Assembly: GCA_900757195.1 (NCBI GenBank)
Contig: CAAEMZ010000046.1
Location: 1-51,706 of the forward strand
DNA from: Lachnospiraceae bacterium
GTDB taxonomy: Bacteria > Bacillota > Clostridia > Lachnospirales > Lachnospiraceae
DNA length: 51,706 nt
Reading direction: 5' to 3'
Both the position numbers and the translations under genes were made by a program. Each line of letters opens with the position of its first letter. Positions within the stretch are counted from its first letter, which is position 1. The notes under the pieces were generated by a model. That model was not told where the DNA came from. It did not search any database and saw only the letters and a list, made by a program, of their open reading frames with translations. This document shows, piece after piece, positions 7,950-16,269 of this stretch.

Positions 7950-8968
7950 AATGTCACTCCTGTTTCACCGGTGGTTGTTTCACCGATCACGTATGCGGTT
8001 TCACCTGCTGCTTCAAGCAGTTCGATGGCTTTATCTTTGTCTGCCGGATCAACTGCGATTACCATACCAATACCCATATTGTAAGTATTGTACATCACTT
8101 TTTCTTCGATGTTTCCTGTTTCAGCCAGTAATTTGAAAATAGCCGGAACTTCATAGGAATCTTTGTGAACAACGGCATGGATACCTTCCGGTAACATTCT
8201 CGGAATATTTTCATAGAATCCGCCACCGGTGATATGGCTGCAGGCTTTCACTTTAACACCGCCGTTTTTAAGGTTCTTTAAGGCTTTGACATAAATTTTT
8301 GTCGGAGCCAGTAAAGCTTCGCCCAGTGTTTTTCCAAGGCTGTCATAGTATGTATTTAAAGATTCTTCGGACATTTCAAAAACCTTACGAACCAGGGAGA
8401 ATCCGTTGCTGTGAACACCGGAGGATGCGATACCGATCAGTGTTTCGCCGCCCTTTAATTCTTTACCTGTGATTAAATTTTTCTTATCAACGATACCTAC
8501 CGCAAAGCCAGCCAGGTCGTATTCGTCTTCCGGATAAAATCCAGGCATTTCCGCAGTTTCACCGCCGATCAGAGCTGCTTCCGACTGTACGCAGCCTTCT
8601 GCAACACCGCTGACAATGGTTGCAATCTTTTCAGGGAAGTTTTTGCCGCAGGCAATGTAATCCAGGAAAAATAATGGTTCGCCGCCGGCACATGCGATAT
8701 CGTTGACGCACATAGCCACACAGTCAATACCGATGGTATCGTGTTTTCCCATAATAAATGCCAGTTTTAATTTCGTTCCGACACCATCTGTTCCGGATAC
8801 CAGCGTTGGTTCTTCCATGTCTTTAAACTTATCCAGAGCAAAAGCGCCGGAAAATCCGCCGATATTTGTTAATACTTCCGGCCGCATTGTTTTCTGAACA
8901 AATTTTTTCATTAATTTGACAGATTCATATCCCGCTTCAATATCCACACCTGCATTCTTGTAATCCAT
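7943..8968 (-). CDS. purM: Phosphoribosylformylglycinamidine cyclo-ligase (AIR synthetase)
   Basis: PurM closes the imidazole ring to form AIR using ATP. It has the N-terminal DYKNAGVDIEAG motif, GTDGVGTKLKLA, the substrate-binding GGETAEMPGFY and the C-terminal ITGGGFYENIPR loop, in the order of the family, and is full length at 341 aa. The ATG has AGGAGG with 7-base spacing. It sits 55 bp after purE, the largest gap in this operon, and overlaps purN. Confidence 0.97.
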   Translation of the reverse strand: MDYKNAGVDIEAGYESVKLMKKFVQKTMRPEVLTNIGGFSGAFALDKFKDMEEPTLVSGTDGVGTKLKLAFIMGKHDTIGIDCVAMCVNDIACAGGEPLFFLDYIACGKNFPEKIATIVSGVAEGCVQSEAALIGGETAEMPGFYPEDEYDLAGFAVGIVDKKNLITGKELKGGETLIGIASSGVHSNGFSLVRKVFEMSEESLNTYYDSLGKTLGEALLAPTKIYVKALKNLKNGGVKVKACSHITGGGFYENIPRMLPEGIHAVVHKDSYEVPAIFKLLAETGNIEEKVMYNTYNMGIGMVIAVDPADKDKAIELLEAAGETAYVIGETTTGETGVTLC

Positions 8969-9023
8969 AATTAATCCTCCTGTTTTATGGTTTTTCTTTG
9001 AGTATTCTTAATAATATTTTATA

Positions 9024-9539
9024 TTACATCTGTTCCAGATAACTTTTATATTTAATGTCTTCCAGTTTGTCCGCTTTGTCCAGGACCATCTGGTTCAGTC
9101 CTTCAGCGTAATCTTTTAATCGCTGTGAAAGTTCCGGATCCCCTGCTGCCAGAATCTTCGCAGCCAGAAGTCCCGCATTCTGAGCGCCGTTGATCGCCAC
9201 GGTTGCCACAGGGATTCCCGGAGGCATCTGAACAATGGAATACAGTGAATCCACACCGCCGAGGGCCTTTGTCTGAACCGGCACACCAATGACAGGAAGC
9301 ACCGTCATCGCCGCCGTCATGCCCGGCAGATGGGCTGCGCCGCCGGCGCCTGCGATAATTACTTTCAGACCCTTCGCCTCTGCTGTTTTTGCATATTCGC
9401 ATAAACGGTCCGGTGTCCGATGGGCCGACACGATCGTCAGTTCATAGGGTACCTGAAGCTCATCAAGAATTTCCGCCGCTTTGGACATGACCGGTAAATC
9501 CGAATCGCTTCCCATAATAATTCCAACTTTTACGTCCAT
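9024..9539 (-). CDS. purE: N5-carboxyaminoimidazole ribonucleotide mutase (class I PurE)
   Basis: Class I PurE converts N5-CAIR to CAIR. The GSDSDLPVM motif near the N-terminus and SAHRTPDRL with its catalytic His, together with the adjacent purK, identify the two-enzyme bacterial route rather than the class II AIR carboxylase. 171 aa, slightly longer than the usual 160-165 at the C-terminus. The SD AAGGAGG lies 7 bases before the ATG, 12 bp after the purK stop. Confidence 0.97.
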   Translation of the reverse strand: MDVKVGIIMGSDSDLPVMSKAAEILDELQVPYELTIVSAHRTPDRLCEYAKTAEAKGLKVIIAGAGGAAHLPGMTAAMTVLPVIGVPVQTKALGGVDSLYSIVQMPPGIPVATVAINGAQNAGLLAAKILAAGDPELSQRLKDYAEGLNQMVLDKADKLEDIKYKSYLEQM

Positions 9540-9551
9540 GGTTTTTCCTCC

Positions 9552-10691
9552 TTACCTCTCACCGAAATATATTTTTGAATGGGCCAGACGGGCCTTTTCC
9601 AATGCTTTTTCAACAGTTGTATCCGTCACCGTAATATGTCCCATCTTCCGGCCTTTGGATACCTTTTCTTTGCCGTAAATATGAACCTTGACTTCGCCGA
9701 CCCGGTAGGCTTCATCCAGTCCTTTCACTTCGGCTCTATCCACCGAATACTGTCCGATAATATTCTTCATCACCGTCGGACGGAGCAGTTCCGTACTTCC
9801 GAGCGGCAGTCCGAGGATTCCCCGGATATGGTTTTCATACTGGGAGGTCACACAGCCCTCAATCGTATAATGACCGGAATTATGAGGTCTCGGAGCCAGT
9901 TCATTCACGAGAACATCGCCGTCAGCGGTCACAAACAGCTCAATACAGAGCATCCCGCAGGCATTAAAAGCCTGTACGGCCTTCCGTGCAATATCCATGG
10001 CTTTTTCCGTAGAAGCAGCGCTGATATCTGCAGGGACTGTTGTTTCATCAAGGATACTGTCCTTATGAACGTTCTCAGCAACCGGGAATACTTTCACATC
10101 CCCGTTGACACTGCGGCATACGAGAATCGATACTTCTTTCTCGAAGGGGCAGAAGGCTTCCACCATCAGCGGCAGCTTTCCGGCGCCCAGAGCTTCAAAG
10201 GCCGTTTCCACATCCGCTTCTGTATTCACCGGGGCATTTCCTTTACCGTCATAGCCTCCGGTACAGGTTTTGAGCATCATCGGATACCCGAATACTTTTC
10301 CCGCTTCCCGGATATCTTCGGCCGTTTCCACCTTTTTAAAATCCGGCACCGGAAGTCCGTGCTTCTTCAGCCATTCCTTCTGGTTGTACTTATTCTGGAT
10401 ATGAAGCAGTGTTTCACTGGAAGGATAAACTTTATGTCCCTCATCCTCCAGCTCCCGGAGCGCTTCCGCATTAATATGCTCAAACTCATAAGTGACCACA
10501 TCCACTTTTTCAGCCAGCGCATGAAATGCTTCGACATCATCAAAATCTGCAATAATATGTTCGTCCGCAATACTGTCCGCCGGACATTTTGGCGTCGGGT
10601 CCAAAATAACAAAATAGGTGTCCAGACGTTTGCCGTCTAAAATCATCATCTTGCCGAGCTGTCCGCCGCCTACAATTCCTACTCGATACAT
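9552..10691 (-). CDS. purK: N5-carboxyaminoimidazole ribonucleotide synthase
   Basis: PurK is an ATP-grasp enzyme that carboxylates AIR with bicarbonate to N5-CAIR. The N-terminal GIVGGGQLGKMM motif, KTCTGGYDGKGN in the ATP-grasp domain, and the NELAPRPHNSGHYTIEG signature are all intact; 379 aa is normal. It is the first gene of the purKEMND run, with GAGAGG 8 bases before the ATG and a consensus promoter about 100 bp upstream. purC, purF, purL and purH are not in the window. Confidence 0.97.
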   Translation of the reverse strand: MYRVGIVGGGQLGKMMILDGKRLDTYFVILDPTPKCPADSIADEHIIADFDDVEAFHALAEKVDVVTYEFEHINAEALRELEDEGHKVYPSSETLLHIQNKYNQKEWLKKHGLPVPDFKKVETAEDIREAGKVFGYPMMLKTCTGGYDGKGNAPVNTEADVETAFEALGAGKLPLMVEAFCPFEKEVSILVCRSVNGDVKVFPVAENVHKDSILDETTVPADISAASTEKAMDIARKAVQAFNACGMLCIELFVTADGDVLVNELAPRPHNSGHYTIEGCVTSQYENHIRGILGLPLGSTELLRPTVMKNIIGQYSVDRAEVKGLDEAYRVGEVKVHIYGKEKVSKGRKMGHITVTDTTVEKALEKARLAHSKIYFGER

Positions 10692-10755
10692 CTTTAAAGC
10701 CTCTCTTTATCAAAATATAAGTATTACTAATAAGTTGAATTATCTCTGATAATAG

Positions 10756-10814
10756 AACCCTTCGACAGGGTTTTTCACTATCCTTATTGTACCTGTCAGC
10801 CCTTTATCCGTCAA
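10756..10814 (-). promoter_or_regulatory. pur operon promoter and leader hairpin
   Basis: Minus strand -35 TTGACG (10809-10814), 17-base spacer, -10 TACAAT (10786-10791). Just downstream in the leader is a 6-bp perfect hairpin AACCCT-GTCGA-AGGGTT (10756-10772). No conserved purine-riboswitch core is recognisable in the roughly 90-base leader, so control by a repressor or the hairpin is more likely. The rest of the 186-bp gap holds the terminator of the upstream unit. Confidence 0.75.
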
Positions 10815-10826
10815 TAGCCCGTCTTC

Positions 10827-10856
10827 AAAAAAAGGTCCCTTTCGGAACCTTTTTTT
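10827..10856 (-). terminator. Intrinsic terminator after the M29 aminopeptidase gene
   Basis: Near-perfect stem AAAAAGGTTCC-GAAA-GGGACCTTTTT (one G-T/mismatch step) flanked by A and T runs on both sides, so it can work in both directions. It separates the aminopeptidase unit from the pur promoter. Confidence 0.9.
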
Positions 10857-10877
10857 CATACTTATTAAGACGGCTTA

Positions 10878-12974
10878 TTACCCGTTATTAAGGGGACGGT
10901 TCAGTGCCTCTGTTCCCTCAAGAACAAAGGCGCCGTCCTGAATTATCGGAATCATATTTTCATCCCTGTCCACCACAAGGATCTCTGCGATCTCATCATA
11001 AGGTATGGTTATATCTGTGTGACAGTTGTAATAGGCCTGAAAGCCCGCTTCATGTCTCCGGGCAGAAATTTCATTTTCCCGTGCAATGATTTCCTTTCCA
11101 TCCGGATTGTAGACGGCATGGTCTTCCGCTCTGGCATAACAGGTATCGCCAATGGCAAAATGCGGCCCCATTTTTTCCACGATCAGTATCGGAAGCCGGT
11201 CGGCTATTTTATATTTTTCCGCCGCCGCGTAAGCTGTCGTATTGGTGCCGATGGCAAATTCTCCCAGGGGCAGCGCCTGATATCCGGCCAGAAGATAATC
11301 CTTCACCAGCTTCCGGTCTGCCGCCGGATCACCGGTATTGGCACAACTGTAGTCTGTAATCCGGCCGTCGGCAAAACGAAGCTTTAAATCTTTAAAATAA
11401 ATACCGTTCAGATAGACTCCCGTCGCATGGAGAAGACCTTCCGTCCCGGAAAGCTTCGGACTTGTAAAAACTTCCCCCGCCGGAATGTTGACATCGGCGC
11501 AGCAGTTTTCAAAAATCGTTTCTCTTTCCGGCGCCGCCAGCGGATGCAGCCGGACCTTCATGACGGTTTTATTGGGCTGCTTTCCACGGACATAGACATA
11601 TTCTCCCCTGTCAAGCACATCGATCATACGCTGCTGAATCCGGCGGTATGTGTCGTTGTCCAGCGTATTTACCTTAAGTATTTCATCAAAAACCGCCCGG
11701 TAATCCGGTCCGATCTCCGGTATCGGAAAGGCAATGATCGTAAAGCTGATCTCTGAACTCTTTCTGTAGTTTTCCAGAAGATTCATCTGATGATTGGCAT
11801 ATTCGGCTTCCAGCTTCTGCTGTTTCTTTGTCAGATGCCAGCAGCTTTCCCCCACTTCCGGTGTAAAAGGCGCCTCACCGAAGGTTTCAAAGCAGGCCGG
11901 TCCCCCATTCACAGCGACCCATTCACGACATGCTTCATAGGCTTTTTTCAGAGCATCCAGATGCCGCCCGGCAAAATTTTTATCGTAATAAAGGGCTTTA
12001 TCCTTACAGTGGTCAAATTCAAACTGAGGATTCACACTCTTTCCCTGATAGCCGACCGCCGCCTGCCGCCGGTTGATCGCCGTCGTTGCCGCCGGAAAGA
12101 ACACCGCTTCAAAGCCTCTCTCCCGGAATTTTTCCACCGCCCGGCGAAAGACCCGTTCAAAACCGATGCTTCCCCGGACCGTCACGCATTTTTTATTTTC
12201 CAGAGAAATCCGGCCCACTTCAAACCCCCGGAAATACCCTGACACAAAAGTATCCGCAATCACATCGATCTTTTCTTCCGGAAGTTCATTCATATATTCT
12301 GCCGTTTTTAGTTCCGAATCCGAAATATAGTCACCAAACCGGTAAAGATAACGAAGGTCACTTAAATCTGCTGTCATAATAATGGATTTCACCCGCGAGA
12401 AATCCGGAACCATCTGTTCACGAATCCGCCAGGAAACCATCGCATCGCTGTAATCACTGACCGACCAGTAAATCATTTTCCGAAGCTCCTGTGCATCCGG
12501 AAACAAAGCGTCCTGTGCATCATAAACAAAGGCTGTATAAATTTCCAGAAAAAGCTCCCAGAGAACAACTATCCCTTCCAGATGCCCCATCATCATCAAC
12601 GGCAGACACCGGTAGATCTCCGCAGCCATAAAACTCAGAATCCGTCCGTATGCCTCACCGAATATCCGAACCGCCGTCTCCGGATTAGCCCAGCTTTCCC
12701 CATAGCCTTCCCGGATCGGATCATAGAAATCATCATACAGTTTCTTCCATTCCCCGATGGTTCTGTCCTTCACATCATGAACCCCCATCCATTCACGGAG
12801 GTCCTCAACCTTTTTTATCCATTCGGCCAGATCCAGAAAATACCGCTTCACCGGCCCGGTTATTTCCGTTCGATCCCGAAGCTCACCCGGAATTTCCCGA
12901 ATCCGTGCCACAGCAAGGCTGTGGCGTTCCATTAAAAATTCTTCATGTGTCACCTTATTCACTCCCAGTTTCAT
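10878..12974 (-). CDS. M29-type aminopeptidase with long N-terminal extension
   Basis: The C-terminal half resembles the M29 (AmpS/PepS) leucyl aminopeptidases: NIPAGEVFTSP, PLGEFAIGTN, MGPHFAIGDTCY and NCHTDI appear in family order and supply the expected metal ligands (two Glu, His, Tyr, His, Asp at about residues 503, 574, 607, 615, 654, 656 counting from the GTG at 12980). Typical M29 enzymes have about 410 residues; this protein has about 700, the first 300 or so showing no domain I recognise. It is soluble with no signal peptide. The start is uncertain: GTG at 12980 or ATG at 12974, neither with a strong SD; I chose the ATG. It is the last gene after the VanZ and small membrane protein genes and is followed by a strong terminator. 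Confidence 0.8.
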   Translation of the reverse strand: MKLGVNKVTHEEFLMERHSLAVARIREIPGELRDRTEITGPVKRYFLDLAEWIKKVEDLREWMGVHDVKDRTIGEWKKLYDDFYDPIREGYGESWANPETAVRIFGEAYGRILSFMAAEIYRCLPLMMMGHLEGIVVLWELFLEIYTAFVYDAQDALFPDAQELRKMIYWSVSDYSDAMVSWRIREQMVPDFSRVKSIIMTADLSDLRYLYRFGDYISDSELKTAEYMNELPEEKIDVIADTFVSGYFRGFEVGRISLENKKCVTVRGSIGFERVFRRAVEKFRERGFEAVFFPAATTAINRRQAAVGYQGKSVNPQFEFDHCKDKALYYDKNFAGRHLDALKKAYEACREWVAVNGGPACFETFGEAPFTPEVGESCWHLTKKQQKLEAEYANHQMNLLENYRKSSEISFTIIAFPIPEIGPDYRAVFDEILKVNTLDNDTYRRIQQRMIDVLDRGEYVYVRGKQPNKTVMKVRLHPLAAPERETIFENCCADVNIPAGEVFTSPKLSGTEGLLHATGVYLNGIYFKDLKLRFADGRITDYSCANTGDPAADRKLVKDYLLAGYQALPLGEFAIGTNTTAYAAAEKYKIADRLPILIVEKMGPHFAIGDTCYARAEDHAVYNPDGKEIIARENEISARRHEAGFQAYYNCHTDITIPYDEIAEILVVDRDENMIPIIQDGAFVLEGTEALNRPLNNG

Positions 12975-12983
12975 TTTCACCGT

Positions 12984-13316
12984 CTATAAAATAATCTTCA
13001 GAATTCCGATCAGCAGAATTACCGCATGCATGACGGACGATACCTCGCAGACCCTCAGCCCTGCCTGAAGGTACTTCCCGGCAACATCGGTCCTCCGTAT
13101 ATCTTTTTGTGCCGCTATCATCCCGATAAGGCTCCCGAACATTGTCAGGTAAGGAATCAGGCAGAAAATACCGTGCATATTCCCACCCTTATAAATGCCG
13201 AATCCGATAAAAAAAAGAAGAACAGCAATTGAAAACAGACCGGCTGCCAACGCATAGACGCCGGATTTTGTATGTTGTTTCCGAATCTTTGTGAAACTGT
13301 AAACTTTATCTGTCAA
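12984..13316 (-). CDS. Small membrane protein, three to four TM segments
   Basis: About 110 residues: a basic N-terminus followed by hydrophobic segments at roughly 24-44, 50-70 and 90-110. It may belong to the DUF6142 group of Lachnospiraceae membrane proteins, but I am not certain. An ATG at 13334 exists, but AGGAGG (13324-13329) lies inside that extension, 7 bases before a TTG at 13316, so TTG is the likely start. The SD is embedded in the last Arg-Arg-Lys codons of the upstream VanZ gene and the two frames overlap by 11 bp, implying coupled translation. Confidence 0.75.
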   Translation of the reverse strand: MTDKVYSFTKIRKQHTKSGVYALAAGLFSIAVLLFFIGFGIYKGGNMHGIFCLIPYLTMFGSLIGMIAAQKDIRRTDVAGKYLQAGLRVCEVSSVMHAVILLIGILKIIL

Positions 13317-13755
13317 ACCATTTCCTCCTCGCATAATTCATCAGACAAAAGACCAGGTATCCGAGAATCCCGCCCGTCGTATTTAAAATCAGATCATCCA
13401 CATCAAAAGAACCCACCCGGAAAATAAGCTGTATACATTCTATAAACAGGCTTAAAATGAACGTCAGAATTAAAACGCGGAAAAATTTCCGGTTTTTCCG
13501 GCTGACAATAGGTATCATCATCCCAAATGGCAGAAATGCCAAGACATTTCCAAAAAGGTTCAGCAAAAATGCCTTAAATCCCACAAGCTCTCTATATGTA
13601 TAAAACCGCATAATCTCTTTGAATGGTATGAGATTATAATGGTACGTATTCTGCATCGCTGTTCTTCCGTAATCCTCGCTCCAGAAACAGACATAGGCAA
13701 GGATCAGCAGATATATCACAAGAAACACAAATGTGCCCCATTTAATTTTCTTCAT
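13306..13755 (-). CDS. VanZ family membrane protein
   Basis: A 149-aa integral membrane protein with about four TM helices and VanZ family landmarks: NLIPFKEI after the first helix, NLFGNVLAFLPFG in the second, and SLFIECIQLIFRVGSFDVDD followed by NTTGGILGYL. VanZ proteins confer low-level teicoplanin resistance in some enterococci, but most chromosomal members have no known role. AAGGTG precedes the ATG by 5 bases. A possible promoter with weak -35 TTTTGT and -10 TATTAG lies immediately upstream, right after the pyr terminator. Confidence 0.88.
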   Translation of the reverse strand: MKKIKWGTFVFLVIYLLILAYVCFWSEDYGRTAMQNTYHYNLIPFKEIMRFYTYRELVGFKAFLLNLFGNVLAFLPFGMMIPIVSRKNRKFFRVLILTFILSLFIECIQLIFRVGSFDVDDLILNTTGGILGYLVFCLMNYARRKWFDR

Positions 13756-13789
13756 ATTACACCTTCTAATATTCCGTCAGCCTGCCAAA

Positions 13790-13829
13790 CAAAAGAAAAG
13801 GACACATAAACATGGTCCTTTTTCTTTTG
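13790..13829 (-). terminator. Intrinsic terminator of the pyr operon
   Basis: Long inverted repeat CAAAAGAAAAaGGAC / GTCCttTTCTTTTG around a 10-base loop, located 16 bp after the stop of the 50-residue membrane protein on the minus strand. Poly-A/poly-T arms make it potentially bidirectional. Confidence 0.75.
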
Positions 13830-13844
13830 TTCATACCGCAGGCA

Positions 13845-13997
13845 CTAAAAAAGCAGATTTTTTTTGTCATTTAATAATTTGCTGCCGCAGATAATCGATA
13901 AAACACCGACGGAGACTCCGACAACAATACAGATAATTCCCATAGCGATATTGGCGCCGCCGATACGGCCCATGGAATTAAATATTTTTTCACCCAT
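13845..13997 (-). CDS. 50-residue single-span membrane protein at the end of the pyr operon
   Basis: Minus-strand frame from ATG at 13997 to TAG at 13845-13847. The protein begins MGEKIFNSMGRIGGANI, continues with one hydrophobic helix rich in Ile/Val/Gly (about residues 16-38) and ends with a Lys-containing tail, a typical small single-pass membrane protein. Support for a real gene: GAGGAGG 8 bases before the ATG, position 14 bp after pyrE on the same strand, and a terminator 16 bp after its stop. It would be cotranscribed with pyrimidine synthesis genes. Function unknown; it could help anchor or regulate the PyrDK complex or be unrelated. Confidence 0.75.
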   Translation of the reverse strand: MGEKIFNSMGRIGGANIAMGIICIVVGVSVGVLSIICGSKLLNDKKNLLF

Positions 13998-14011
13998 AGA
14001 GATAACCTCCT

Positions 14012-14686
14012 CTATTTCGCACCATACTGTGCATAATAGGCATCAATTGCCGCTTTTAATGTGTCGTCAATCACAACTTTACCCTTATACGGACGATTAT
14101 ATAAATGTTCCACAACCTCTGCCATGGTTACGATAGCGGTTGTCTGAAGTCCGTACTTTTCTTCGATTTCAGCCAGAGCGCTCTTTTCACCCTGTCCCCG
14201 TTCCATACGGTCTACGGATACCACCAGTCCGAGGACATTCACATCGCCCTGAGCCTTGATGATCGGCAGCGTTTCCTGAATGGACGTTCCGGCAGTCGTT
14301 ACGTCTTCGATAATAACCACTTTATCACCGTCACAGATCGGACTTCCGAGAAGAATTCCCGTATCCCCGTGATCTTTCACTTCCTTACGGTTGGAGCAGT
14401 ATTTGATATCTTTGTCATAAATACTGCTGATGGACATGGATGTCGCTACAGACAGCGGAATACCTTTATAAGCCGGTCCGAAAAGTACATCAAAATCGAA
14501 ACCGAATTTGTTTTCAATTGCTTTTGCATAATATTCACCCAGACGTTTTAACTGAGCGCCGGTCCGGTAAAATCCTGTGTTGACAAAAAATGGCGTCTTT
14601 CTTCCGCTCTTTGTCACAAAATCACCGAATTTCAACACGTTGCAGTCTACCATGAATTCAATAAACTCCTGTTTGTACTGTTCCAT
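14012..14686 (-). CDS. pyrE: Orotate phosphoribosyltransferase
   Basis: PyrE attaches orotate to PRPP to give OMP. The PRPP-binding signature VVIIEDVTTAGTSIQE is intact, as is the N-terminal LKFGDFVTKSGRKTPFF region for orotate binding. At 224 aa it matches the slightly longer clostridial form. AAGGAGG precedes the ATG by 7 bases. It follows the siroheme reductase gene by 15 bp and precedes a 50-residue membrane protein gene. Confidence 0.97.
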   Translation of the reverse strand: MEQYKQEFIEFMVDCNVLKFGDFVTKSGRKTPFFVNTGFYRTGAQLKRLGEYYAKAIENKFGFDFDVLFGPAYKGIPLSVATSMSISSIYDKDIKYCSNRKEVKDHGDTGILLGSPICDGDKVVIIEDVTTAGTSIQETLPIIKAQGDVNVLGLVVSVDRMERGQGEKSALAEIEEKYGLQTTAIVTMAEVVEHLYNRPYKGKVVIDDTLKAAIDAYYAQYGAK

Positions 14687-14701
14687 GATATTTCCTCCTT
14701 A

Positions 14702-16243
14702 CTACTGACAATATTTTTTAATCACGGCTTCCGCTGTTCCATCAGCCGCCGCCTCTGTATATGATTTCTTTTCTTCCGACAGTTTTTCTCCGAGTTCCAC
14801 GATCATTCCTGGAATCTTTTCCGCCGGAATAACGCCGGCCTTTTTCGCCATAACGCTGGTATCCATACCGACCTTACCGCCGATATGACATTCAAAGGCT
14901 TCAATGCTTTCATCTCCGGCTTTGATCCGGCATCCCGAAAATCCAAGGGCTGCCACCGGATGTCTGGCGCAGCTGTTCGGACAGCCGCTGATATAAATTC
15001 TCGGCAGACGGGTTTCATCCATATCTGCAGAGGCAACCGCCCTTTCAATGGCCCGGCATAATGCCTGACTCTGGTTGACTCCCACCTGACATGTCGGCGT
15101 GCCGATGCAGCTCACAGACATGCGGACCTTTGTCATCATCATCCGCTCCTTCATGGCCTCAAGCAGCGCTTCGGCCTGAGCTTTGGAAAGATTCCGCACA
15201 TAGAGTTCTTCATCCATACTCAGCCGGATTTCCGCCGCCGGTATCTCTGAAATCATTTTAAGGATCTTCTCTCCGTCTTCAATAAAAAGCTGACCGCAGA
15301 GCGGGTGCAGCACAACGGTATATAAATCCTTCTGCTTCTGTGGAATCATCCATGGATGATCCGCTTCACTGTCCCAGGATGCTTCTTTGAAAATTTCCGG
15401 TTCAATCCCCTCAAAGCTGCAGCTCTCACGGACTTCCCTGAGATGCTTTTTATAACATTCCATAAAGGCATCAACGCCCATCCGCCGCGGAATAAAGCGG
15501 GTGCGCGCCCGTCCCTTATTCTCATAATCCCCTTCGGCCATGAACAGCCGGATCATCGCTTCGATATAATACAGGATTTCCGTCGGTTCCACCCACGCAT
15601 CATAAGGCAGTCCCAGCGCCGGCTGTCCGCCCATGCCTCCGGCAAGCCAGAGCCGGAACATCGGCCGTCCCTCGTGAATGCCTCCGATGAAGCCCATATC
15701 ATTGACCGTGGCACAGGCCGTATCCTCCGGAGTCGCAGAAAAAGCGACCTTTAACTTTCTCGGCAGCTTATATCCGGTCGCATTGCGAAGAAAGTAATCC
15801 CCGGCCTGCCGGGCATAAGGAGTCACATCAAAGGCTTCCTCCCGGTCAACGCCCGCCATCGGTGACAGCGAAACATTTCTCGGAAAGTTTCCGCCGCCGC
15901 CCCGGGTGAATAAATCGTGGTCAATGCCATCTTTCATGATATCACAGACCTGATCGATGGTTAGATCATGGATCTGAATGGCCTGCCGGGTCGTCAGATG
16001 GATTTTATCCTGACCATTCGCCCCGGCATCATCCAAAATCCGTCGAAAATGCTCTTTTGTTAAAATTCCTGACGGTGTCCGCAGACGAATCATAAACTTT
16101 CCGGTCTCTCTCTGGGAATAGCTTCCCAGGCCGCCGGAAAATCCTTTGAGTTCATTTCTGCTGATATCCCCTGCCAGAAAGGCTTTGCCCTTCTTCCGGA
16201 GGACTTCCACTTCTTCCTTTAATATCTGTTTATATGCTTCCAT
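14702..16243 (-). CDS. Siroheme-dependent nitrite/sulfite reductase family protein
   Basis: A 513-aa protein of the nitrite/sulfite reductase ferredoxin-like family. Two ferredoxin-like half domains and two siroheme/4Fe-4S domains are recognisable; the cluster ligands C379-x5-C385 and C421-x3-C425 are intact, as are HLTTRQAIQIHDL and NFPRNVSLSP in the first siroheme domain. It should catalyse six-electron reduction of nitrite or sulfite, or a related anion. It is encoded inside the pyrimidine operon, 26 bp after pyrD and 15 bp before pyrE, an unexpected place; no siroheme, nitrate or sulfate assimilation gene is nearby apart from the distant metY. Electron donor and substrate cannot be deduced. 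Confidence 0.9.
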   Translation of the reverse strand: MEAYKQILKEEVEVLRKKGKAFLAGDISRNELKGFSGGLGSYSQRETGKFMIRLRTPSGILTKEHFRRILDDAGANGQDKIHLTTRQAIQIHDLTIDQVCDIMKDGIDHDLFTRGGGGNFPRNVSLSPMAGVDREEAFDVTPYARQAGDYFLRNATGYKLPRKLKVAFSATPEDTACATVNDMGFIGGIHEGRPMFRLWLAGGMGGQPALGLPYDAWVEPTEILYYIEAMIRLFMAEGDYENKGRARTRFIPRRMGVDAFMECYKKHLREVRESCSFEGIEPEIFKEASWDSEADHPWMIPQKQKDLYTVVLHPLCGQLFIEDGEKILKMISEIPAAEIRLSMDEELYVRNLSKAQAEALLEAMKERMMMTKVRMSVSCIGTPTCQVGVNQSQALCRAIERAVASADMDETRLPRIYISGCPNSCARHPVAALGFSGCRIKAGDESIEAFECHIGGKVGMDTSVMAKKAGVIPAEKIPGMIVELGEKLSEEKKSYTEAAADGTAEAVIKKYCQ

Positions 16244-16269
16244 GTCGTTCCCATGCCTTTCCGCATCTT

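Noticed and set aside
9579..10640. 353-aa plus-strand open frame opposite purK
   Set aside because: It is an antisense shadow of a strongly conserved gene, with no SD or recognisable protein motif.
10692..10877. Possible guanine/adenine riboswitch upstream of purK
   Set aside because: The conserved three-way-junction core is not visible in the leader; only a 6-bp hairpin is present.
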